This document shows positions 1 through 4,934 of a DNA stretch of 7,435 nucleotides, piece by piece. The translations under genes and the position numbers were made by a program. Where the stretch lies: NCBI GenBank assembly GCA_021772355.1, contig JAJFMB010000079.1, positions 1-7,435 of the forward strand, read 5' to 3'. Positions within the stretch are counted from its first letter, which is position 1. Each line of letters starts with the position of its first letter. This DNA is from Chlamydiota bacterium (GTDB lineage Bacteria > Chlamydiota > Chlamydiia > Chlamydiales > JAJFMB01). The notes beneath the pieces were generated by a model. The model did not search any database. It was not told where the DNA came from and was given only the letters and a program-made list of their open reading frames with translations.

Positions 1-34
1 ACTGCCGCACCTCTGTAGCCGTCGGAAAATGCAT
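1..34 (-). CDS. 5' end of an unidentified gene, cut by the window edge
   Basis: A minus-strand ATG at 34-32 opens a frame reading MHFPTATEVRQ before the window ends. It is supported by an AGGGG Shine-Dalgarno sequence (minus strand of 41-45) placed 6 bases before the ATG, and by an extended -10 promoter about 20 bases further upstream. Eleven residues are too few to recognise a family, and I assign no function. The gene would lie downstream of the haloperoxidase gene in the same direction but with its own promoter. The inferred leader would be only about 14 bases. Confidence 0.35.
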   Translation of the reverse strand, partial: MHFPTATEVRQ

Positions 35-54
35 ACTCCACCCCTATGAATCTC

Positions 55-84
55 ATTATATCATAAGGGGGGATTGGGTGGTAA
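55..84 (-). promoter_or_regulatory. Extended -10 promoter for the gene running off the left edge
   Basis: On the minus strand, a perfect TATAAT (complement of 55-60) is preceded by TGA, giving the extended -10 form TGnTATAAT. A TTACCA hexamer (complement of 79-84) matches the -35 consensus at four of six positions with an 18-base spacer. Transcription would start near 48, just upstream of the AGGGG ribosome binding site. The promoter sits in the gap after the haloperoxidase stop codon, in which I see no convincing terminator hairpin. Confidence 0.45.
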
Positions 85-95
85 GTTACTAATCT

Positions 96-1670
96 TTAAG
101 GCTTTCTCTTTTTGCCAACGGTGATTTTTTCGCCGTTGAACTTTGTGAGGGTAAAGCCGTCAAAATTCTCATTTTGAAGGAAGGAGGCGTTATTAAGGAT
201 ATCGATTGCCACCTTCTCACCAAGGAGAATGCCCTGAATGCCGTCGCTGCGGTAGTGGACACCGGCGTGGTCGCGGCCCAAGGAGATATTGGCAGCCAGC
301 TTGTTGAGCTCATTGCCGACGGTGAGTTTGTCTCCTACATAGGACATTAACGATGTTGTGTCGCCAGGATTGACAACTTGAGGATCGTCAAAAATGTAAT
401 TCTCATTGAAAAAAGCTTTGAGGATAGTGGCACAGGCGCCTGAGATTGTTGCATGGCCGGCCGGATAGGAGGGGTGAGCGGGAGAGCCTTCAGGGTAGAC
501 CTGTGTTAAGAAGTTGGTCGTATTTCCCGCTAACCCTGCTGAGTCCATCAACTTCTGCGGGATACCGAGCTGTTTGCCGTTAGCCTGCTCGTTGACGTAG
601 AAGCCATACTCTTCGGGGCGTAGTCGGCGGTTTACTTGCCATTTATGAAACCAGGCAGCTTTGAGACCCTCTTCGATCGCCTCAGAGATCAGCGCTAATG
701 CTTGCGCGAACCCATAAGATACAAAACCCTCTTGCGTCAGGTTAATTTTGTAGGGGTTATTGGGGTCAAGAGCATCAGGGCCATAACTCATAAGTATACA
801 AAGAGCGTTAATGAAGATCTGGCCTGGGATGTCGTCGTGGACGAAGTTGGCGAGGTCGCGTGCTGTGTTGAGATAGACAGGTGTGGCGGTTTTCAAATAT
901 GTACCAGCGGGTGGGCCACCATTGACTACCTGAAACCATGAATTAAAATCGGTCATGAAGTTATTTGTGGTCTCGGATGTTGGCTGTTTCTGCTCAAACG
1001 GTTGGGGGCCGTAGGGGACATCGAGGTAGAGAAACTGCGAGATGTAGGGACCAAGCAGATCTCCTGGCGTTTCGCCGCGTAAGAAATTCGCCGGCGTTGT
1101 TGGTCCAGTAAACTCTTTGAAGGTCGCTAGTTCCGTGCAGGCTTGCGCTACAGTTGCGTTACCGGAGTAGTCGCTAAAGGGGATATCTCTAACCAAGACG
1201 GTCCAGTAGAGCTCCACCATCTCAGCTCCGGACTCATTGGAGGCGAAGGCGGGGGCAGGGGGTAGGGCGTTTAACCAAGAGTCACAAGCAGACAGTGAGT
1301 AGGCTAAAGATCCTTGTGGATTGACGAGTTTTCGAAGTCCGGTCCCTAAGGTGATCGCATCGAAGTCTGTCGGTTTGTGAGAATAGAGGGCTAAAAGGAG
1401 TGTGCGAAACGCCTCTTGGTTGATGTAGCCTGTCCCTTGGTGCCTAAGAGCTTTTCCAAAAGAGCCTCTTAGGTCACTATACCTCTCTTCATCGCCGTTG
1501 ATGAGCTGTTTGGGGAGAGGTTTGTTGCCATCAAATTGTGTTACAGCGGATTTGATGGTCGACATTTCAATTAGACGCTGCAGACGCTGCGTCTCGAAAA
1601 ACTTCTGGCTGCTTACGGCAAAGCAGAGAAGAGGACAAAAAAGAAGCGATAAAGAGAGAGCTTTACGCAT
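96..1670 (-). CDS. Secreted vanadium-dependent haloperoxidase (PAP2 superfamily)
   Basis: This 524-residue protein carries the vanadate-binding signatures of vanadium haloperoxidases, enzymes that use hydrogen peroxide to oxidise halides to hypohalous acids. Three conserved blocks appear in family order: KWQVNRRLRPEE (343-354), SPAHPSYPAGHAT (396-408) and LGRDHAGVHYRSD (464-476). By comparison with algal bromoperoxidases, the vanadate ligands would be K343, R351, G405, H406 and R466, with H472 as the axial ligand to vanadium. The position that is usually Ser before Gly-His (PSGH) is Ala404 here. Residues 1 to about 18 form a Sec signal peptide (MRKALSLSLLFCPLLCFA), so the enzyme should be exported. 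The spacing and length fit the bromoperoxidase-like branch better than the acid phosphatases. The ATG is preceded by AAGGAG with an 8-base spacer that overlaps the upstream gene's stop region, so the two genes are probably co-translated. The halide preference cannot be read from sequence alone. Confidence 0.9.
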   Translation of the reverse strand: MRKALSLSLLFCPLLCFAVSSQKFFETQRLQRLIEMSTIKSAVTQFDGNKPLPKQLINGDEERYSDLRGSFGKALRHQGTGYINQEAFRTLLLALYSHKPTDFDAITLGTGLRKLVNPQGSLAYSLSACDSWLNALPPAPAFASNESGAEMVELYWTVLVRDIPFSDYSGNATVAQACTELATFKEFTGPTTPANFLRGETPGDLLGPYISQFLYLDVPYGPQPFEQKQPTSETTNNFMTDFNSWFQVVNGGPPAGTYLKTATPVYLNTARDLANFVHDDIPGQIFINALCILMSYGPDALDPNNPYKINLTQEGFVSYGFAQALALISEAIEEGLKAAWFHKWQVNRRLRPEEYGFYVNEQANGKQLGIPQKLMDSAGLAGNTTNFLTQVYPEGSPAHPSYPAGHATISGACATILKAFFNENYIFDDPQVVNPGDTTSLMSYVGDKLTVGNELNKLAANISLGRDHAGVHYRSDGIQGILLGEKVAIDILNNASFLQNENFDGFTLTKFNGEKITVGKKRKP

Positions 1671-1682
1671 AAATTAAACTCC

Positions 1683-2408
1683 TTAGAATGTATAGCCCAC
1701 AAAGGCGCGCAGTCCATAGTACCAGCGGATTGTGGGAGAGATTGAGAGGGTAGCTCCAGAGGGGTGCGAAATGGTGACACCGCCATATTTTGCATAGTCG
1801 AAGAAGGGAACAATCTGAAGGTAGAGACAACTTGAGCTAAAGCTAACAGGTAGTTCAGCCCTCGCGCCATACGCCTCTTTGTTATCGAACTGCTCACTGT
1901 CCATATGGAGACGAGAGTAGACATCAAATCTCCACTCACCGCGAAATCCAAGTTGAAAGCCGGGGCAGGGCATCCAGTTGAGGTAGCAGCCGGCAGGAAC
2001 AAATAGGGTGTCATAACGGTAGTGAAGCGAAGTCTCATTTGGATTTTGCCAGTTGCTAAAACGGTCCCATCCAAAGCCGCTGTAGGGGGCAATGGAGAAG
2101 CATCCGCTGCAGGTGACAAAGTTATAGCCGATTTGCCCATCAACGAAATACTCTTCGATGCGGCTTTTCTGTCCTGGATCGCCCCAGAGATACTCAGCGC
2201 TCCAGCTTCCCTCAAAGTCGACAAGGGTAAAGAAGTCGCAAAACTCATAACCAACGCCCGCAGAGACGCCGCCGAGATAGCCATTCAATTTGTTAGGGTT
2301 GTCAAACTTGAGATGGGCATAGTTAAAATGAGGTCCCAGGTAGGCTGTGAAGCTGTTTGCTGAGACTGTTGCAGCGAAATATAGAAGAGGGATTAGTATC
2401 TTTTTCAC
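1683..2408 (-). CDS. Outer-membrane beta-barrel protein candidate
   Basis: The 241-residue product begins with a clear signal peptide (MKKILIPLLYFAATVSA, likely cut after residue 17). The mature part is rich in aromatic and glycine residues in alternating patterns and ends in RAFVGYTF, a terminal aromatic motif like the beta-signal recognised by the BAM complex. The protein resembles opacity-type or chlamydia-like barrel proteins, but I do not recognise a named family. The mature sequence has six cysteines, including a CSGC pair, which is notable for an outer-membrane protein and recalls the disulfide-linked chlamydial envelope. The start is GTG; it is chosen because the MKK signal peptide begins exactly there, although the ribosome binding site is weak (AGG, about 10 bases upstream). 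The gene lies 12 bases before the haloperoxidase gene and 27 bases after the stop codon of a fragment of another barrel gene. Confidence 0.75.
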   Translation of the reverse strand: MKKILIPLLYFAATVSANSFTAYLGPHFNYAHLKFDNPNKLNGYLGGVSAGVGYEFCDFFTLVDFEGSWSAEYLWGDPGQKSRIEEYFVDGQIGYNFVTCSGCFSIAPYSGFGWDRFSNWQNPNETSLHYRYDTLFVPAGCYLNWMPCPGFQLGFRGEWRFDVYSRLHMDSEQFDNKEAYGARAELPVSFSSSCLYLQIVPFFDYAKYGGVTISHPSGATLSISPTIRWYYGLRAFVGYTF

Positions 2409-2435
2409 GTCGAATACCTAAATTGTTGTGAAAGC

Positions 2436-2498
2436 TTAAACTCCTAAAGTGTAGCGCCAAAAAAGCGTAAATTCAAGAGGAATTTTAGGGTAGTTTTT
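2436..2498. repeat. Direct repeat, left copy (63 bp)
   Basis: Positions 2436-2498 match 4128-4190 in the same orientation at a fixed offset of 1692 bases, with 58 of 63 identical by hand alignment (differences at 2441, 2445, 2449, 2463 and 2466). The stretch 2467-2498 is a perfect 32-bp match. Similarity stops abruptly at both ends. Inside the perfect part is a small inverted repeat, AAATTC (2469-2474) and GAATTT (2480-2485), separated by AAGAG. Confidence 0.9.
2448..2476 (-). promoter_or_regulatory. Possible promoter inside the gene fragment, driving the 1683-2408 operon
   Basis: On the minus strand, TTGAAT (complement of 2471-2476) and TACACT (complement of 2448-2453) are separated by 17 bases. 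Each matches its sigma-70 hexamer at four of six positions. The start of transcription would fall near 2441, about 33 bases before the GTG of the barrel gene. The intact copy at 4128-4190 has the same spacing with a better -10, TACAAT. The match is moderate and lies in sequence that once coded for protein, so chance is possible. It would explain how the downstream genes are expressed after abiE separated them from trxB. Confidence 0.3.
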
Positions 2499-2563
2499 TG
2501 AAGTAGGTTTAAGAGGTCATAAGTGATTTTATTTTCAAAGATTAGCGTAAATAACAGAATGAT

Positions 2564-2578
2564 AATATGTTACATATT
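2564..2578. promoter_or_regulatory. Second palindrome upstream of abiE, possible auxiliary operator
   Basis: AATATGT (2564-2570) and ACATATT (2572-2578) are perfect 7-base arms around a single T. The site contains ATGTTAC (2567-2573), the same heptamer that begins the left arm of the stronger palindrome at 2609-2631. The two centres are 49 bases apart. Known AbiEi proteins bind paired inverted repeats in their own promoters, so this may be a weaker second site. The arms are AT-rich, which raises the probability of a chance match. Confidence 0.4.
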
Positions 2579-2604
2579 TTTTAGGACCGTACTTATCCAG
2601 ATTG

Positions 2605-2610
2605 CATAAA
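2605..2610 (+). promoter_or_regulatory. Possible -10 element of the abiE promoter
   Basis: CATAAA matches TATAAT at four positions and lies about 27 bases before the abiEi start codon. No good -35 hexamer is present at the normal distance (TTAGGA at 2581-2586 is weak). A start near 2617 would fall inside the 23-bp palindrome, so a protein bound there would block transcription directly. An alternative -10, GATAAT at 2561-2566, also lacks a clear -35. Confidence 0.25.
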
Positions 2611-2631
2611 TGTTACCAATTTGGTAACATT
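2609..2631. promoter_or_regulatory. 23-bp palindrome, probable AbiEi operator
   Basis: AATGTTACCAA (2609-2619) and TTGGTAACATT (2621-2631) are perfect 11-base arms around one central T at 2620. The right arm ends five bases before the abiEi start codon. A perfect repeat of this length just in front of a gene for a winged-helix repressor is the expected position for negative autoregulation, which has been shown for other AbiEi antitoxins. It has no U-tract and a one-base centre, so it is not a terminator. Confidence 0.75.
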
Positions 2632-2636
2632 AGTGT

Positions 2637-3230
2637 ATGAAGCTGGGTTGTAGAGATAGGTTGTTTGAGGTGGCTGATCGCCAGCAGGGGTACTTCACCT
2701 CAAAGCAGGCAGAAGAGTGTGGATATTACCGCTCACACTTCAGAAGGTTTTTAGAGTCCGGGGAGTGGATTAAAGAACAGAGGGGGATATACAGACTTTC
2801 GCGATATCCCATTCAAGAAAGGCCAGAACTTATCCTTTGGACAATCTGGAGTAGAAACAAGCATGGAGAACCTCAAGGGGTTTGGTCTCATGAGACTGCT
2901 TTAGATATTTATGAATTGACAGACGTCATGCCTGCAAAAATGCATATGACGGTGCCAAAAAACTTTAGAAGATTTCAATCTATTCCTGAAGTTTTAGCTC
3001 TTCATTACCAGGATTTGTCTTCTGAGGACGTAGAAATCCGTCAAGGGTATCGGATAACAAAGCCACTTAAGACAATGATTGATGTAGTAAATGATCAAAG
3101 CATTTCCCTTGAGCAGGTACAGATAGGTGTTCAACAGGCGATAAAGAAAGGGTTATTTTCTAAAATTGAAATTGAAAGAGATGAAAGGGCAAAAGCTCTA
3201 TTGAGGTTTATCGATGATCAAAAGTTTTAG
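2637..3230 (+). CDS. abiEi: AbiEi-type antitoxin and transcriptional autorepressor
   Basis: This 197-residue protein has the two-part build of AbiEi-family antitoxins (COG5340 type). An N-terminal winged-helix DNA-binding domain spans about residues 5-55 (GYFTSKQAEECGYYRSHFRR, then WIKEQRGIYRLSRYP). A C-terminal antitoxin domain includes VWSHETALDIYELTDVMP (82-99), MHMTVPKNFRR and YRITKPLKTMIDV (138-150), all typical family blocks. In characterised type IV systems AbiEi represses the operon and counteracts the AbiEii toxin without a stable protein complex. The reading frame is complete. No Shine-Dalgarno sequence precedes the ATG, and a start within the palindrome would give a leader of about 20 bases. 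The last 17 bases overlap the toxin gene, indicating translational coupling. Confidence 0.88.
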   Translation: MKLGCRDRLFEVADRQQGYFTSKQAEECGYYRSHFRRFLESGEWIKEQRGIYRLSRYPIQERPELILWTIWSRNKHGEPQGVWSHETALDIYELTDVMPAKMHMTVPKNFRRFQSIPEVLALHYQDLSSEDVEIRQGYRITKPLKTMIDVVNDQSISLEQVQIGVQQAIKKGLFSKIEIERDERAKALLRFIDDQKF

Positions 3231-3867
3231 TTCCCCAACAGATTTTAGAAAAAGCTTGGAATCAAGATTGAAAAATCATGCTGATCAGACGAAAGAGGAT
3301 TTGCAAAGATTAAGACGTAAAGTCGCCTTTGATCGGTTTCTGGCAAGGACATTTAACAATAGTGAAGAATTAAGGTTTCTCCTAAAGGGTGGGTATTCAA
3401 TGGAGTTGCGGTTCAATATGGCACGTGCCACTCGTGATCTCGATTTAACTTACCTTAAGAGGTTCAAAGAGCATCAAAAGGAAGATCTTCCTGAACTCAT
3501 CTATCAAGAGCTTCGAGATATTTCCCAAAATGATATGAACGATTTTTTTGTTTTCCATATTGGTGAAGCTGAAATGGACTTAGAGAATGCGCCTTATGGT
3601 GGAGCGCGTTATCCAGCCTCATCTACTATTGATGGTCGTCTCTTTGTTCGTTTTCAGATCGATGTTGGACTCGATATCATGGCTAATCAAATTGATAAGG
3701 TCAAAGGGGTGGATTGGCTCGATTTTTGCAATATTCCTTCACCAGTGATGTTGATGATTTCCAAAGAACAGCAATTTGCCGAAAAAATTCATGCATATAC
3801 ACTGCCCCGAGGAAATCGGATAAATTCTAGGATTAAGGACCTGGTAGATTTACAGCTATTTTTTTGA
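3214..3867 (+). CDS. abiEii: AbiEii-type nucleotidyltransferase toxin, truncated by a frame change
   Basis: The 217-residue frame encodes the nucleotidyltransferase part of an AbiEii-family toxin (COG2253 type). It shows KGGYSMELRF (58-67) followed by RATRDLDLTYL (71-81), the G-G and D-x-D catalytic pattern with D75 and D77, then RFQIDVGLD (146-154), and FAEKIHAYTLPRGN with RIKDLVDL (188-213), the conserved late block. Family members usually run to nearly 300 residues, and this frame stops at a TGA (3865-3867) right after DLQLFF. The missing C-terminus is present in the next frame (3866-4099). The ATG has a strong GAGG site (3203-3206) 7 bases upstream and overlaps abiEi by 17 bases. All catalytic-region motifs lie before the break, but loss of the C-terminal domain would probably impair folding or activity. 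Confidence 0.85.
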   Translation: MIKSFSSPTDFRKSLESRLKNHADQTKEDLQRLRRKVAFDRFLARTFNNSEELRFLLKGGYSMELRFNMARATRDLDLTYLKRFKEHQKEDLPELIYQELRDISQNDMNDFFVFHIGEAEMDLENAPYGGARYPASSTIDGRLFVRFQIDVGLDIMANQIDKVKGVDWLDFCNIPSPVMLMISKEQQFAEKIHAYTLPRGNRINSRIKDLVDLQLFF

Positions 3868-4099
3868 AGAGAAGAGATTAGATCTAAGAAGCTGCCATGA
3901 AGCTCTTCAAAAGGTCTTTAGCGTAAGAAATACGCATCCTTTGCCCAAAAGCCTGGTAGCTCCGCCAGATCAATGGGGTGTTCACTTTCAGAAACTTTGC
4001 AAGGAGTGCGGTTTATCCCCTAACATGAGTGAAGCTTTTGATAAGGTTAGTTCTTTTTTTCTGATGGTTGTTGCAGAGTCATTTCCTCAAAATCACTGA
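3866..4099 (+). pseudogene. abiEii: C-terminal part of abiEii in the next reading frame
   Basis: From GAA at 3866 the frame continues uninterrupted for 77 codons to a TGA at 4097-4099. It reads EEKRLDLRSCHEALQKVF, then RNTHPLPKSLVAPPDQWGVHF, ending in a helix-like tail. The run phenylalanine, arginine, LP, PP, W and GL is the usual C-terminal pattern of AbiEii-like proteins. Omitting one T from the T7 run at 3859-3865 joins this part to the upstream frame, giving a protein of about 294 residues, normal for the family. There is no start codon or ribosome binding site of its own. Either the gene is recently broken, the run is miscalled, or the ribosome or polymerase slips here. Confidence 0.8.
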
Positions 4100-4127
4100 T
4101 TAGCCAACCCAGCTAACAGGTAAGGTA

Positions 4128-4190
4128 TTAAATTCCAAAATTGTAGCGCCAAAAGAGAGTAAATTCAAGAGGAATTTTAGGGTAGTTTTT
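4128..4190. repeat. Direct repeat, right copy (63 bp)
   Basis: This copy forms the final 21 codons, including the stop, of the barrel protein gene at 4128-4931. It begins exactly at the stop codon, and similarity to the left copy (2436-2498) ends at 4190. Because the changed bases are confined to the part nearest the stop and the coding frame is preserved, it could be a segment brought by the island that restored the target gene's 3' end. Confidence 0.9.
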
Positions 4191-4931
4191 GGAGGCGACG
4201 CCGATGTAGCCTTCGATGCCGAAGAGGCCCCATTCGCAAGCGCTCCATTGGTAGGCGAGGCCGAGGTCTAGGTTTTGATGGGCTAAGGAGCCGTAGCCTT
4301 TGAAGGGTTGGTCGCAGCGAAGTGTTTGATCACCAAAGCCGATCCAGCTACGGGCGAGGAGGGCAAAGTAGTGGCAGTCATACATGTTGTATTCAAAGGC
4401 TAAAAGTCCCTTGCCCCAAGGGGTTCCACGGTCGGCGATGCCTACGGCTAGGTCTAAGAAGCCGCGGAAGATCCAGTTCTCGAAGATAGCGTACTCTTTT
4501 CCAACAGCTGCGTGCAGCTCAAACTCCCACTCGCCAGTGTGGTAGAGGATCTCTTGCCGAAGGCTATGGTTTGTGTTGATGGCAAACTGCAGACCTGTGG
4601 TGAAGCTGACACAGTCGCCGACGATATCGTCGCACCATTTGGTGTTGACGAAGAGGAGCCACTGGTTGAGGTTGAAGTTAAGGTGGCGAGTGTCGGCAAG
4701 GTCAACTTGAGAATAGAAGAACCAGTCGGGCGCCCAGGTGAAATTGAAACTGGCGCCGATGATGTTGGCGTAGTCGGACGTGTTGCCATCGCCCTCGCAG
4801 TCGAGTCTGTCGTAGTGACGAAAGGTGTAGTAGGGGCCAACTTCGAATTCTTTGTCGCGTCCAAACCAGGGGTTATAGTGCAGATCGAGTGCGCAAAGTG
4901 AAAGGGGAAGTAGGAGGAGGAGGTAGCGCAT
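4128..4931 (-). CDS. Outer-membrane beta-barrel protein candidate
   Basis: The 267-residue product has a short signal peptide (MRYLLLLLPLSLCA, cut after about residue 14). The mature protein is rich in W, Y, F and alternating strands, for example EFEVGPYYTFRHYD, ASFNFTWAPDWFFYSQVDL and LEFTLFWRYNFGI at the end, as expected of a porin-like barrel. I do not recognise a named family; similar proteins occur in chlamydia-like bacteria as far as I can judge. Six cysteines are spread through the mature chain. The trxB stop codon lies three bases upstream, so the genes are co-transcribed. ATG at 4931 is preferred over an adjacent in-frame TTG at 4934. The last 63 bases are duplicated at 2436-2498. 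It converges on abiEii with 28 bases between stop codons, and I see no strong terminator there. Confidence 0.75.
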   Translation of the reverse strand: MRYLLLLLPLSLCALDLHYNPWFGRDKEFEVGPYYTFRHYDRLDCEGDGNTSDYANIIGASFNFTWAPDWFFYSQVDLADTRHLNFNLNQWLLFVNTKWCDDIVGDCVSFTTGLQFAINTNHSLRQEILYHTGEWEFELHAAVGKEYAIFENWIFRGFLDLAVGIADRGTPWGKGLLAFEYNMYDCHYFALLARSWIGFGDQTLRCDQPFKGYGSLAHQNLDLGLAYQWSACEWGLFGIEGYIGVASKNYPKIPLEFTLFWRYNFGI

Positions 4932-4934
4932 CAA

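Larger units (their letters stand above)
2436..2513 (-). pseudogene. Orphan 3' end of a beta-barrel protein gene
   Basis: On the minus strand, about 25 codons end in SKNYPKIPLEFTLFWRY followed by TLGV and a TAA stop at 2438-2436. The same 17 residues, followed by NFGI and a stop, form the C-terminus of the intact barrel protein encoded at 4128-4931. Reading upstream, the frame meets a TGA a few codons beyond the homologous part and there is no start codon, so this is a fragment and not a gene. The two changes at 2463 and 2466 are synonymous, and the three nearer the stop give conservative or moderate replacements. That pattern suggests the two copies diverged while coding for protein. It is the left copy of the direct repeat around the abiE island. 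Confidence 0.8.
2499..4127. mobile_element. Candidate inserted island carrying the abiE module
   Basis: This segment lies exactly between the two copies of the 63-bp direct repeat. It is transcribed opposite to its neighbours and is visibly richer in A and T: by hand count 12 of 60 bases are G or C in 2521-2580 and 20 of 60 in 3241-3300, against 37 of 60 in 4201-4260 and 38 of 60 in 5401-5460. It holds abiEi, abiEii and their control region only. I see no integrase, transposase or terminal inverted repeats, so the mechanism of arrival is unknown. Autonomous movement is unlikely from what is here. Confidence 0.5.

Noticed and set aside
702..941. Plus-strand open frame of 79 codons inside the haloperoxidase gene
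   Set aside because: It is antisense to a well-supported enzyme gene, has no ribosome binding site that stands out and no recognisable motif.
1613..2284. Long minus-strand open frame of 223 codons overlapping the 1683-2408 gene
   Set aside because: It lies in another frame of the barrel gene, has low-complexity Ser/Ala/Thr-rich composition, and lacks the signal peptide and motif support seen in the true frame.
2409..2636. Small gene or RNA in the stretch before abiEi
   Set aside because: Apart from the barrel gene fragment, palindromes and promoter candidates, the AT-rich stretch shows no open frame with a ribosome binding site and no stable folded RNA that I can see.
4100..4116. Hairpin TTAGC-7-GCTAA between the convergent abiEii and barrel genes
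   Set aside because: Only five pairs, mostly A-T, and no T run on either side, so it does not qualify as a terminator.
4454..4901. Open frames on both strands inside the 4128-4931 gene
   Set aside because: Their products are skewed (Ser/Thr-rich or Val/Glu-rich) and match no family; the barrel protein with signal peptide in the main frame explains the sequence.
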